DNA from: an uncultured Myxococcales bacterium
Lineage (GTDB): Bacteria > Myxococcota_A > UBA9042 > DTJE01
Length of the DNA stretch: 64,000 nt
Assembly: GCA_903936705.1 (NCBI GenBank)
Contig: CAIZWN010000068.1
Span: 186,001-250,000, forward strand
Reading direction: 5' to 3'
Part shown: positions 8,532-17,584 of the stretch, piece by piece
How the letters are laid out: each line of letters opens with the position of its first letter
Position numbering within the stretch: the stretch's first letter is position 1
Translations under genes and position numbers: made by a program
Notes under the pieces: model-generated
What the model saw: only the letters and a program-made list of their open reading frames with translations
The model's database searches: none
What the model was told of the DNA's origin: nothing

Positions 8532-10015
8532 AGACCGATGTGTGCATGATCCTGGAGGGTTCGTACCCGTACGTCGTCGGGGGCGTCTCGACATGGGTCC
8601 ATGACATCCTGACCAGTCTGTCGGACGTGTCGTTCTCGCTGGTCCATATTGGTGTTTCGCGCGAGGTTGCAGACGAGCCGAAGTACGAATTGCCACCCAA
8701 CGTGCTGGACTTCCGCCAGGTTCCATTGATGGACTCCATATCCTGGCGGGGCCCTCGATTTCAGAACAAACGCGCGGCGTGGAAGGCGCTGGACAGGTTC
8801 ATCGAGGAACTGTCCGTCAACGACACGTCGGGTGTGCGCAACATTCTGGAACGCCTGGACCCAGCGCGGGCCGGTGCAATTACACCGTACGATGTGTTCC
8901 ATGGCCGTCAGTTCTGGGATTTGCTGGTGGACCGGTACGAGAAGTTTTATCCCGATTTCAGCTTCATCGATTTCTTCTGGACCCTGCGTTTCATGGCGCT
9001 GCCGCTGTTCCGCGTGGTGCATGCAGATATTCCTGAAGCCAGGTTGTATCACGCGACATGCACCGGTTACGCGGGCCTTCTGGGCGCAGTCGCGTCGCTG
9101 CGCACGGGTGCGCCAATGGTGATTACCGAACACGGCATCTATACCAACGAGCGCATGATCGAGATCACACAAGCCCACTGGATCTACCGGGAAAAATCAA
9201 CCTCGATGGTCCCGACCAAGCAGGTGGGCGCCTTGCAGTCATTGTGGATGCGGAAGTTCGAATTGCTGTCGCGCATTGCCTACGATGGCAGCGCTCGTAT
9301 CTATACCCTGTACGAGGGCAACCGCCAGTTGCAGGTTCAGGGCGGTGCAAATCCCGAGAAGACCGGCATCATTCCGAACGGCATCGATATCGAGAAGTTC
9401 GACGGTCTGTCACTGTCACACCAGGACAAGCGCCGTGGCCCGCCGCGCGTCTGCATGGTTGGGCGCGTGGCGCCCATCAAGGACGTAAAGACGTTCATCC
9501 GCGCGGCAAAGATGATCAGCGAGGAGATGCCCGAGGTGCGCTTCCAGGTGCTTGGTGGTCGCGACGAGGACGAATCGTACCTCGACGAGTGCGAGCGGTT
9601 GGTGCGTGTCCTGTCGCTGAAGAGCGTCTTCGAGTTCACTGGCGCCGTGGACATGAAGGAATACTACCCGGGGATGTCGGCCCTTGTTCTGACCAGCATC
9701 AGCGAGGCGCAACCGTTCGTTCTGCTTGAGGCAATGCGTATCGGCATCCCGGTGGTTGCCAGCAGCGTCGGGGCCTGCGCGGAACTGGTGTTCGGTGCTG
9801 GTCCCGATGACGAGGCAATTGGTCCTGCCGGTTTCATCACCAACGTGCGATCTCCGCGCGAGACGGCCGACGCGGTCCTGTCCATTCTGCGAAATCCGGA
9901 TCGGGCCAACGCAATGGGAGCCGCCGGTCGCGAACGGGTAGGCCGATACTACGTCAGGCGCAACATGCTTGATTCTTATCGTGAAGTGTACCGGCAGTTC
10001 TGCGGAGGCTCCTGA
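8528..10015 (+). CDS. pelF: PelF glycosyltransferase
   Basis: 495 residues. The start overlaps pelE by ATGA. This is a GT-B fold, family GT4-type enzyme. The N terminus has the PelF signature ILEGSYPYVVGGVSTWVHDI (residues 8-27). The C-terminal half has VGRVAPIKDVKTFIRA and the E-x7-E retaining-transferase motif in SEAQPFVLLEA, followed by GIPVVAS. In Pel systems it polymerises amino sugars from a UDP-activated donor on the cytosolic face, under c-di-GMP control through PelD. No signal peptide, as expected. It is the only glycosyltransferase in the operon. Confidence 0.95.
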   Translation: MKTDVCMILEGSYPYVVGGVSTWVHDILTSLSDVSFSLVHIGVSREVADEPKYELPPNVLDFRQVPLMDSISWRGPRFQNKRAAWKALDRFIEELSVNDTSGVRNILERLDPARAGAITPYDVFHGRQFWDLLVDRYEKFYPDFSFIDFFWTLRFMALPLFRVVHADIPEARLYHATCTGYAGLLGAVASLRTGAPMVITEHGIYTNERMIEITQAHWIYREKSTSMVPTKQVGALQSLWMRKFELLSRIAYDGSARIYTLYEGNRQLQVQGGANPEKTGIIPNGIDIEKFDGLSLSHQDKRRGPPRVCMVGRVAPIKDVKTFIRAAKMISEEMPEVRFQVLGGRDEDESYLDECERLVRVLSLKSVFEFTGAVDMKEYYPGMSALVLTSISEAQPFVLLEAMRIGIPVVASSVGACAELVFGAGPDDEAIGPAGFITNVRSPRETADAVLSILRNPDRANAMGAAGRERVGRYYVRRNMLDSYREVYRQFCGGS

Positions 10016-11385
10016 TGGCGGGCATAGGATTCAGACTGCGCGAGATGGCGCAACGCAAGACGTTTGCCGAGTGGCTGAAACTGTACACCTACTCGGCGGT
10101 CATTTTCTCGGGTCCATGGTTGATTTCGATTCTCGGTCTTGCTGCGCTTTCGATCTTCGCCATGCCGTCGATGCAGGATCGGGACGTTCGCGTTTTTACC
10201 GTCACGATAGTCTACATCTACTGCTTCAGCCTGATAACAACCGGGTTGCTTCAGTTGGTTGCGACGCGATATGTGTCCGACCAGTTCTACCTGCGCAATC
10301 CTGATGCCGTGGTTCCGACATTCGTCGGGGTTCTGGTGGTAACCATCCTGGTGCAGACGGTCACCGGGGCCATTGCGTTGTACTTTGCCGACCTGTCCTT
10401 CCTCTACAAAATGACTGCGCTTGGCCTGTATGTTTCGGTGTCCGTCATCTGGGTGGACATGCTGTTCCTTTCCGCCACGAAGGACTACGCGAACATAGTG
10501 ATCGCGTTTGCGCTGGGCTATCTGACGTCGTTTCTTTTGTCGCAACTGCTGTCGGTATTCTTCGGGCTGGACGGGCTTGCCATTGGCTTCCTGATCGGCC
10601 AGGTGCTGCTGATGTCGCTGCTGATGCATCGAGTGTTCGCCGAGTACCACTTCGGCGAGGGATTCAGTTTCGAATTCCTGACGTATTTCAAGCGGTTCCC
10701 GGCCTTGGCGATCTCGGGTTGCGCCTACAACACGGCGATCTGGATCGACAAGATTCTGTTCTGGTATTCGGACACCGGTGTCCCGATCCACTCGTATTTC
10801 AGGACGCATTTTCCTTACGACTCGGCGATGTTCATCGCCTACGTGACGATCCTGCCGACGCTTGCAATCTTCCTGCTGCGAATCGAGACGGACTTCTACC
10901 TGCGCTATAAGAACTACTACGGCACGATCCTGCAGAAGGCGCCGCTGGCGCTGATCCTGCAGCGCAAGGCCGAGATGATGGGCGTGCTGCGTCAGGCGTT
11001 GAAGGCAGTCTTGATCTGGCAGGGGGTTGTCACGATGGGCAGCTTCCTGCTGATGCCTTTCCTGGTGTCGCTGATGGGCATCGATCCGGCTGACACGCCA
11101 GTGTTCAGGGTGGCGACAATCGGCTCGTTCTTTCACGGCGGCCTTTTGATCCTGCTTATTCTCGTCCTGTACTTCGATTTCCGGGGCTCGGCGGTCATTT
11201 TGTCGCTGCTGTTCCTGGTTTTGAACGTGGTTCTGACGTTGATCTCGCTGCGTCTTGGGCCGGCGTTCTATGGTTTCGGGTACACGCTGGCCTGCGCCAT
11301 CACTTTGGCCGTCGGGTTCTTCATCTTCAACAATCGCATAAAGAACCTGGAGTACCTGACATTCATGCGCCAACCGGTGGGTTGA
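10015..11385 (+). CDS. pelG: PelG polytopic transporter-like subunit
   Basis: 456 residues, the size of Pseudomonas PelG. The start overlaps the pelF stop (TGATG). It begins with the family hallmark MAGIGFRLREM followed by a span with SGPW (about residues 18-42). About twelve hydrophobic segments cover the protein, in line with the MOP/Wzx-like flippase superfamily. In the known system it works with PelD, PelE and PelF in the inner-membrane synthase complex. It is the last gene of the operon. The next gene is convergent and ends 21 bp away. Confidence 0.95.
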   Translation: MAGIGFRLREMAQRKTFAEWLKLYTYSAVIFSGPWLISILGLAALSIFAMPSMQDRDVRVFTVTIVYIYCFSLITTGLLQLVATRYVSDQFYLRNPDAVVPTFVGVLVVTILVQTVTGAIALYFADLSFLYKMTALGLYVSVSVIWVDMLFLSATKDYANIVIAFALGYLTSFLLSQLLSVFFGLDGLAIGFLIGQVLLMSLLMHRVFAEYHFGEGFSFEFLTYFKRFPALAISGCAYNTAIWIDKILFWYSDTGVPIHSYFRTHFPYDSAMFIAYVTILPTLAIFLLRIETDFYLRYKNYYGTILQKAPLALILQRKAEMMGVLRQALKAVLIWQGVVTMGSFLLMPFLVSLMGIDPADTPVFRVATIGSFFHGGLLILLILVLYFDFRGSAVILSLLFLVLNVVLTLISLRLGPAFYGFGYTLACAITLAVGFFIFNNRIKNLEYLTFMRQPVG

Positions 11386-11387
11386 AC

Positions 11388-11402
11388 CGGGATTTCGTCC
11401 CG
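11388..11402. terminator. Small hairpin between convergent pelG and truD
   Basis: CGGGA-TTTCG-TCCCG fills most of the 21-bp gap between the two convergent stop codons. It lacks a T-tract on either side, so it is only a weak bidirectional terminator candidate. Confidence 0.35.
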
Positions 11403-11406
11403 CGGG

Positions 11407-12516
11407 TCACTCGGACTCTTCTACAACCGTTCTTCCGGATTCTGGCAGGATGAATTCGCGCAGCAGCACCGTGGCATAGCAGCCCTTTGGGAGGCCGAAG
11501 AACAGGCGGATGCCGTCCGGATCGGGTTCAACCCGCATGTCGTCGGGCCGCACAAACAGCGATCGGCGGGTGCCCTCGGCCAGCTTGGCGAAGATTCGGA
11601 ACGATGATGGCGCAAGGCCAGCCTCGTCCAGGACCGCCTGTTCAAGATCCAGGGCATCCCCCTTTGCCGACATCGTCTTGGTGCCCCAGATAGGCCCTGT
11701 CAGGCGGACCTCGCCGGCATCCAGGCGAGCCTGGTCCACCGAAGTCTCAGATGACGTAAACATGCCCCCGGTCTCGGTCTTTTGCAGGACGTCACCGGAA
11801 AGCACGGTCGAATCAAGGCCCTTTTCCATCCTCAGCCACAGGTGGCGGTTGAATAGTGCCGACTGGATTGCAGACACCGTCATGCGGCGCTCGAAGTGTC
11901 CCAGGTGCCGCTGGGCCTGCTGGTCCCTTCCGGCAGTTGACGGGTCCAGGCGAGCCAGGCCGGTTCGCAGCGTGTCGCCTGACCATCCAAACCGCTGCAT
12001 GCCGAAGAAGTTCGGAAAGCCGCGCATCGCCACCAGGCGAGCGGTTTCGCGCAAGGCATCAATGACTTCATGCGGCGCATCGCGCATCAAGATCGAGAAC
12101 CGGTTGCCCCACAGGTGGCCGGTCCGCAGCTTGTTTTCGTGCCGTGTGACCTCGAGAATCCGCACCCCGTCAATCTTGTGCGCCCAGGAAAGGCGGTCCT
12201 CGCACTCGGCCGGCACCGAAATCCACTGGCGGGTGACTGCACGTCGGTCCTTGGTTCCAGCAGTGCCGATTGCTGGCAGGGCAATGCCCAGTTCCGCGGC
12301 CAGGCGCCCCAGAAGATCGCCGGCGGCGACGTCGCGCTTTTCCACCCACATCAACAGGTGCGATCCCTGGCCGGAAAAGGGATAAGCGGGAATCTCATCG
12401 ACGACGAAGTCCTCGGGGACGAATTTGAGCCGGGCCGAGATTCTGGGACGGCCGGGGCAGGCCAGTGGCAGGGAGTCCAGGTGGGTTGCCGCGTACAAGG
12501 GCTCGGCATTCATCAT
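11407..12516 (-). CDS. truD: tRNA pseudouridine(13) synthase TruD
   Basis: 369 residues. It converts uridine 13 of tRNA(Glu) to pseudouridine in the cytoplasm. The family motif GTAGTKDRRAVTRQ carries the catalytic Asp (D90). Other conserved stretches are FVVDEIPAYPFSG, RHENKLRTGHLWGNRF and FPNFFGMQRFG. The ATG overlaps the upstream stop (ATGA) and has AAGGAG eight bases before it, so it is translated together with the HAD-TsaC fusion, another tRNA-modification protein. Confidence 0.95.
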   Translation of the reverse strand: MMNAEPLYAATHLDSLPLACPGRPRISARLKFVPEDFVVDEIPAYPFSGQGSHLLMWVEKRDVAAGDLLGRLAAELGIALPAIGTAGTKDRRAVTRQWISVPAECEDRLSWAHKIDGVRILEVTRHENKLRTGHLWGNRFSILMRDAPHEVIDALRETARLVAMRGFPNFFGMQRFGWSGDTLRTGLARLDPSTAGRDQQAQRHLGHFERRMTVSAIQSALFNRHLWLRMEKGLDSTVLSGDVLQKTETGGMFTSSETSVDQARLDAGEVRLTGPIWGTKTMSAKGDALDLEQAVLDEAGLAPSSFRIFAKLAEGTRRSLFVRPDDMRVEPDPDGIRLFFGLPKGCYATVLLREFILPESGRTVVEESE

Positions 12517-13841
12517 TGGTCAATTCTCCTTGCGGCGGCAAGCGCGGCTCGGATGGAGGTTTCCGGCACCGCGCCGGCACGCAAGATCCTGACGTCCCCG
12601 TCGATGAAACCGACAAGGGTGGATGGTGTGCCCGTCAGGGGTTCATTATCAACTACCAGAAGGTCCGAGGCCCCGACCACATATGGATCAATTTCATCAG
12701 CCACTGATGGCGCTGGCTGGCCGCTCCTGTTGGCGCTGGTCGACAGGATTGGTCCCCCCAGCGATCTGCACAGCGCCACGCAGAAAGGGTGAGGGTCCAC
12801 TCTAACGGCTACGGTGCCGCCAGGGCCTGCCACATCTGCCGGCAGTTCGGCCCTTGCCGGCAGCACCATTGTTACAGCGCCTGGCCAGAAGGCTGCGGCA
12901 AGGCTGCGCGCGGCCGCGGGAACGTCTGACGCCAGGGAGAAGGCTGCATCGGTGTCAGCCGCCAGCAGCAGGAATGGGGCGTCCCTGGTTCCCTTGATCC
13001 GGCGAATTCTGGCAGCGCAGTCGGGGTTCATGGCATCCCCGCCAAGACCGTACAACGTGGAGGTTGGATAGACGATCACGCCACCCGACCTTACCCTGCA
13101 GCAAGCCCGGTCAACGTCATCGACGCTCGAACGCAGGCTGTCGCCAAGGCCCAGAAGCCGTGCGAGCACCGTTTCCCAGTCGGCGAACGACTCGAACAGC
13201 AGGTCTGGCTTCAAGGCTGCCAGGGTGTCAAGATCGTTTCCGCCGGTGGCTACCAGCACTATCTTCAGGCCGTTGGCAGTGGCCGCGGCGTAGTCCAGCG
13301 TGCTGTCGCCGATGACCCATGCCTCGACAGGGCCTCCTGCAAGGGACTCGGCTCGGTGCCACGCCGCTGCTGTCAGTTTCGCGCGGTCGGCAGAATCCGA
13401 TCCGTACCCTCCGAATGAAAAATGGTGGTTCAGGTTGCCGCGTTCGAGCTTGATGCGGGCGCCGGCCTCCAGATTCCCCGTGCACAAACCCACCAGGCAG
13501 TCGTTCCTTGTGGCCAGGGCGTCCAGCACACGTTCCATGCCCGGCATGATGCGGTAATGCTGGGCCTTGTTTACTACGCCAGGCAGTATTCGCAGATACG
13601 CTTCAAAAAAGGCGTCGGTCTCGGCCACGGTTGCTTCGCGACCAAGGGCTTGGCGGGCACCTGCTGCGAATATGGCAGGGTCGGTGCACCCTGCGAAAGG
13701 GAATGCATCAAAACCGTGCGGGGCGTCAAAGACCTCGCACCAGGCGTCCAGGAACGCCTGCTTTCCGGCCCCACCAGCGCGTATAAGGGTGCCGTCGATG
13801 TCGAAGAGGAATGCGTGTGGAATGCCTGATGGACGCATCAT
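12513..13841 (-). CDS. HAD phosphatase fused to TsaC/Sua5-type threonylcarbamoyl-AMP synthase
   Basis: 442 residues with two complete domains. Residues 8-225 are a HAD hydrolase of the phosphoglycolate-phosphatase type: FLFDIDGTL has the Asp nucleophile pair D14/D16, and VIGDSTLDYAAA is the late metal motif. Residues 235-442 are a YrdC domain: YPTSTLYGLGG, KGTRDAPF and STSANRSG are the nucleotide- and carbonate-site motifs of TsaC/Sua5, which makes threonylcarbamoyl-AMP for the t6A37 modification. One frame spans both with no internal stop. The stop overlaps truD. The start has no obvious Shine-Dalgarno and follows the HEAT gene by 9 bp, so coupling to it is likely. Why a phosphatase is attached is unknown. 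Confidence 0.88.
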   Translation of the reverse strand: MMRPSGIPHAFLFDIDGTLIRAGGAGKQAFLDAWCEVFDAPHGFDAFPFAGCTDPAIFAAGARQALGREATVAETDAFFEAYLRILPGVVNKAQHYRIMPGMERVLDALATRNDCLVGLCTGNLEAGARIKLERGNLNHHFSFGGYGSDSADRAKLTAAAWHRAESLAGGPVEAWVIGDSTLDYAAATANGLKIVLVATGGNDLDTLAALKPDLLFESFADWETVLARLLGLGDSLRSSVDDVDRACCRVRSGGVIVYPTSTLYGLGGDAMNPDCAARIRRIKGTRDAPFLLLAADTDAAFSLASDVPAAARSLAAAFWPGAVTMVLPARAELPADVAGPGGTVAVRVDPHPFCVALCRSLGGPILSTSANRSGQPAPSVADEIDPYVVGASDLLVVDNEPLTGTPSTLVGFIDGDVRILRAGAVPETSIRAALAAARRIDQ

Positions 13842-13850
13842 GGGCGACTG

Positions 13851-15728
13851 CTACTTCTTCCCCTTTGTCGCCTTGGCTGGCGCCGGGGCTGACTTTCCAC
13901 CCTTCTTCGGATACGACAGCATCGCGCTGGCTGCCGAAACGCGGACGGTTTCTTCCGGGTCCAGCAGTGCGGACCTTATCTGCGCAAGCGAATCGTCGGC
14001 GCCGCACTGGGAAATTGCCGCCAATGCCGCTATGCGAACGTCGGGTACCGAGTCCATCAGGCGGCCTGTTGCCGCTGCAAGACCCTCGGGGCAGGATCGC
14101 ACAACCAGTCGTGACAAGGCGGTCTGTCGCGTATCGCCAAACGGTGATCCTGCGGAAACGTCCTTCAGGAATGCGATCTCGGAATCAGGCAGAAGTGTCA
14201 CTGCTCTAAGAGCCGCCGCCCTTGCCCATGCACGGTCGGAATCGGCAGCCTTGCGAAGGAACGGAAGGGCATCGGTTCTGAACGCCTCGACCAGCGCGAC
14301 CAGGGTGTCGGGGGACAGGCCGGGCAGCACCGAGCCGAAGCTGTCCAGGGCCTGCTTCATGTCCAGGCGCGCCATGGCCAACAGCACCGGCCCGCGAACC
14401 GCAGGGTCGCGATCCTCCAGATTGATGCGCAGGACCGGCAGCGCCGTATCGTGATTGGCGTTGCAGACGGCAAGAATCGCCAGTTTGCGGATCTGCGGGT
14501 CCCGGTCGTAAACGAGGTAGGACGCCACCGGGATGACCGACTTGTCGCGGATCTTCGACAACGCCGCGACGACCGCGATACGCGCAACCGGATCTGCATC
14601 GCGGACGGCTCTTTCAAGGTGTTCCACGGACTCGGCCTGCGCCAGTTCCCCAAGCGCCTCGGCGGCCAGTTTGCGAACCAGTGGGTTGCCATCGCCCAGC
14701 AAGCCATGCAGCTTGGGCAGGGCTCGATTGCCCATCAGCCTGCCAAAAGCGCGCGTAGCCGCGGCCCGACGCGGCAGCAGCGTAGACGAAAGGTCGTCCT
14801 CGACTCGCTTGCGGACGTCTTCGTCGGTCGACTTTGCGAACGCCAGATAAACCCACATCAGCATGTCAGCAGATGTCTCGGGTGCCAGAAACTTCTTCAG
14901 ACGAGGGATGGCATCAGGAGAAGGTGCGGCGGCAGCGGCCTTCAGGAAGCGGATCTGCGAGTCGGCGTCCCGATCGGCCAGAGGCAGCAGCACGGCGACC
15001 GCAGATGCGTCTCCCTGGCGGGCCAGGAGTTCGGCCGCTGCAAATCGCGAGGCTTCGTCCTTCGACTTCAGCATGGGCTTCAGCGTCGTCGCTGGGAGGA
15101 TGATGTCCGCCTCCAGCGCCCATGCCAGGGAGGCGGTTACGACGGCCGGGTTCTTGTCCTTCGCCAGCGTGGAGGCCAACGCAATCCTGTCGGTCAGTCG
15201 GACGTCGGCCAAGCGCTGGGCGAACAGCGGGTCGCCCTTGGCCAGCCCGATAGACAGCAGCGGCGCCGCTGCCTCAGGTCCCCTGGTAATCGCGGCCCGC
15301 AACAGCTTGTCGCGGTTGGGATTATCGGTACGCATGGTCGCGTCAACCAGCAGCGCCAACGCCTCGGGCGCCGCGAAGGCAGACAGCATGTCAAAGACGT
15401 CTTCCTCGATCGGGATGCCGGCATCCCGGAGGGATTCAACAATACGGGCCTTGCCATCGGCAACTCCCTTGAAGACCATGACCTTGAATGCCGCCTTGCG
15501 CACGGGCCACTGCGGGTCCAGCAGCGCTTCCTTTATATAGCCGGCAGTGTCATGGCTGGGGATCCGTCCCATTGCCTCGATGGCTTTTGCGCGAGCGATC
15601 ATGTCGCCGCTGCGCGTGCCCTTTTCGATAGTGATCCATGCCTCTTCGGCAATGTCCTCGCGAGGACCGGCCATCGCCGTTGCCGAAAACAGAACCATGC
15701 CCAGGAAAGCGACCATGCAACGTTTCAT
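13851..15728 (-). CDS. Exported HEAT-repeat protein
   Basis: 625 residues. The ATG has GGAGG five bases upstream. Signal peptide at residues 1-20 (cleavage near AMAGP). Nearly the whole mature chain consists of HEAT/PBS-lyase-like helical pairs of about 30 residues, with recurring motifs such as NPLVRKLAAEALGELA, DPVARIAVVAALSKI and DPQIRKLAILAV. The tail is Lys/Ala-rich (KATKGKK). Such repeats are protein-binding scaffolds; no catalytic motif is seen. First gene of the minus-strand set with the HAD-TsaC fusion and truD, although a periplasmic protein has no evident link to tRNA modification. Confidence 0.8.
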   Translation of the reverse strand: MKRCMVAFLGMVLFSATAMAGPREDIAEEAWITIEKGTRSGDMIARAKAIEAMGRIPSHDTAGYIKEALLDPQWPVRKAAFKVMVFKGVADGKARIVESLRDAGIPIEEDVFDMLSAFAAPEALALLVDATMRTDNPNRDKLLRAAITRGPEAAAPLLSIGLAKGDPLFAQRLADVRLTDRIALASTLAKDKNPAVVTASLAWALEADIILPATTLKPMLKSKDEASRFAAAELLARQGDASAVAVLLPLADRDADSQIRFLKAAAAAPSPDAIPRLKKFLAPETSADMLMWVYLAFAKSTDEDVRKRVEDDLSSTLLPRRAAATRAFGRLMGNRALPKLHGLLGDGNPLVRKLAAEALGELAQAESVEHLERAVRDADPVARIAVVAALSKIRDKSVIPVASYLVYDRDPQIRKLAILAVCNANHDTALPVLRINLEDRDPAVRGPVLLAMARLDMKQALDSFGSVLPGLSPDTLVALVEAFRTDALPFLRKAADSDRAWARAAALRAVTLLPDSEIAFLKDVSAGSPFGDTRQTALSRLVVRSCPEGLAAATGRLMDSVPDVRIAALAAISQCGADDSLAQIRSALLDPEETVRVSAASAMLSYPKKGGKSAPAPAKATKGKK

Positions 15729-15831
15729 GAATGCCTCCGAAGCGACCGGATGGACGCCGCTACTCTAGGCGGGGGTGCGACGAAGTGTCAACCACTGAAA
15801 GGCAGCCAGGAAATCGCTTGCAAACAGCCGC

Positions 15832-15861
15832 TTGCCTGTGGGCGTCCCAGGGCGTTAGAAT
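15832..15861 (+). promoter_or_regulatory. Probable sigma-70-type promoter
   Basis: TTGCCT (15832-15837), an 18-bp spacer and TAGAAT (15856-15861), about 80 bp upstream of the start at 15942, in the gap between divergent genes. Confidence 0.45.
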
Positions 15862-15941
15862 GTGCACGGCCATAATGTATCCAGGGCGTTGCTGAGGGAA
15901 TCCCAGGGTTTTCGGCATGTTCCTGGGGCCTGGAGGTCATG

Positions 15942-16754
15942 ATGAAACGGTTGGCTTTCACGGTGTTGGCGTTGATGGTGGCATCGACCTTGGCGGTCGG
16001 GGCCAATGCCCAGGAAGTGCTTCACCCGTCGAAAATCGATGCGTCCATGAATGGGCTGCAATTCGGCGGCACGCGAGACCAGGTTCTTGAAGCCCTGAAA
16101 AAGCGCGTGCAGGTGCGTTACGAAATGATGATCCGCGTCACGAAGGACGTGCGGGATCGGGATCGCCTGTCTCGCGATATGCAGAAGGAAATCGACGACA
16201 TCCAGGCTTCGCGCATCGTTTTTGACGGTACGCAGACCGGTTGGAACGTCTCGATACTGTCCGACGAGTTCGCCAACGGGCTGGGTCTCGAAATGATTCT
16301 TGTCCGCGAGGGCAACGCAAGGTACTACCTGTTCTTCGCGGGTGGAGGACTCTACAAAGTTATCGAGACTCCCGAAGACCCAAATCTGGAACCGACGATG
16401 CGAGCCATGAAGGCTGCGTACGGCGAACCCCTGAAGATCGACTACATCGACACCAAGAAGACGCGTCTGGACAAGGCGGTCTGGGCGAACGGCCCGCTGA
16501 CCCTGACATTGCTGGACCGCACCTCACAGTTCCAGACAGTGACAATTCGTTGGGCCGTGAAGGACAAGGACGAACAAGTTCAGGCCGAGGTCGTCAAGCG
16601 CGCCGCCAGCGGACCGGCGATGAATCCCCTGATCCGCGAGGCGCAGGAGGCGCCAGAAATGGAAGGCAAGGATCCCGTTGACGACCTTATCGGCCAGGCC
16701 CCCCCGTTGAAGAAGGTCGTGGACAAGCCGAAAAAGAAGAAGAAATCGAAGTAG
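15942..16754 (+). CDS. Exported protein of unknown function, Lys-rich C terminus
   Basis: 270 residues. Two ATG codons stand in tandem at 15939 and 15942. GGAGG at 15932-15936 is better spaced for the second. Signal peptide at residues 1-24 (ending GANAQ). The mature part starts with a short motif (MNGLQFGGTRDQVLEALKKR) like those of small periplasmic proteins that react to a repeated helix-turn unit, then a basic helical stretch (about 55-85) and beta-rich segments. The last 15 residues are mostly Lys. No family is recognised. The next gene begins 34 bp later and may share the transcript. Confidence 0.65.
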   Translation: MKRLAFTVLALMVASTLAVGANAQEVLHPSKIDASMNGLQFGGTRDQVLEALKKRVQVRYEMMIRVTKDVRDRDRLSRDMQKEIDDIQASRIVFDGTQTGWNVSILSDEFANGLGLEMILVREGNARYYLFFAGGGLYKVIETPEDPNLEPTMRAMKAAYGEPLKIDYIDTKKTRLDKAVWANGPLTLTLLDRTSQFQTVTIRWAVKDKDEQVQAEVVKRAASGPAMNPLIREAQEAPEMEGKDPVDDLIGQAPPLKKVVDKPKKKKKSK

Positions 16755-16788
16755 GCGATTCGCCAATCGCGCAACCGGAGATTGCTGG

Positions 16789-17526
16789 ATGAACCGGGTG
16801 CGCTTCCCTGTCCTGGCCGCGCTGGCGCTGCTGTCGTGCAGCGTGCCGGTCGGCGCACCAATCCCGGTAAAGGAGGCTTCAATGAAGGTGCATCGTGTCC
16901 TGCTTGGGCCGTACGAGACCAACGGGCTCATTCTCGAAGACGAGCGGACCAGGGAGGCGCTTGTTGTCGATGCAGGCGGCGACGCCGATGCGGCATTTCG
17001 GCGTATCGAGGCAATCGGGGTCAAGCCCGTGATGCTGGTGCACACCCACGCCCACATGGATCATTGCCTGCAGTCCGTCGGGCTGGCGAAACGTCTTGGT
17101 GTGCAAAGCGCGTTGCACGCCGACGATCTGCCGTTGTGGCGCAACCTGAAGCGGCAGGTTGAAATGCTTATGGGCCCAGGTTCCGCGTCGGCGCTTGGGC
17201 TGCTGGACAACGAGGATCCTGCGGTGCTGGTGAAGGATGGCGACGTCCTGTCCTTCGGTGATTCGAAGGTCGAGGTCGTGTACCTGCCGGGACATTCTCC
17301 GGGTGGAATCGGGTTGTTATGGCGAGGGAGCCCCTCTGTTCTGATCAGTGGCGACACGCTTTTCAGGGACGGAGTCGGCCGGACCGACCTGTGGGGCGGC
17401 AGTTGGGAAGTCCTTCTGAAATCAATCCGCGAACGCCTGTTCACTTTGCCCGACGATACGGTGGTCTGGTCGGGGCATGGTGACGAGACGACAATCGGTC
17501 GCGAGAAGGCCGGCTTCACGTTCTGA
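16789..17526 (+). CDS. Metallo-beta-lactamase-fold hydrolase, glyoxalase-II-like
   Basis: 245 residues from the ATG at 16789. The metal motif THAHMDH, a later GHSPGG and SGDTLF, and the last His in WSGHGDET are those of the glyoxalase II / YcbL branch, whose members hydrolyse thioesters with a two-metal site. Two starts are credible. 16789 (CGGAG about nine bases before) adds a leader with a lipobox-like LLSC, implying a lipoprotein. 16882 (AAAGGAGG five bases before) gives the usual cytosolic length and begins MKVHRVLLGPYETNG, the normal family N terminus. I report the longer form. Confidence 0.85.
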   Translation: MNRVRFPVLAALALLSCSVPVGAPIPVKEASMKVHRVLLGPYETNGLILEDERTREALVVDAGGDADAAFRRIEAIGVKPVMLVHTHAHMDHCLQSVGLAKRLGVQSALHADDLPLWRNLKRQVEMLMGPGSASALGLLDNEDPAVLVKDGDVLSFGDSKVEVVYLPGHSPGGIGLLWRGSPSVLISGDTLFRDGVGRTDLWGGSWEVLLKSIRERLFTLPDDTVVWSGHGDETTIGREKAGFTF

Positions 17527-17551
17527 CATCGCGAAACCCTTTCGAAATCGG

Positions 17552-17580
17552 TTGACTTCATACAGTGTTACTCCTAAAAT
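17552..17580 (+). promoter_or_regulatory. Strong sigma-70-type promoter of rpsA
   Basis: TTGACT (17552-17557), a 17-bp spacer and TAAAAT (17575-17580). A start near 17587 would give an untranslated leader of about 84 nt. Confidence 0.7.
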
Positions 17581-17584
17581 GCCG

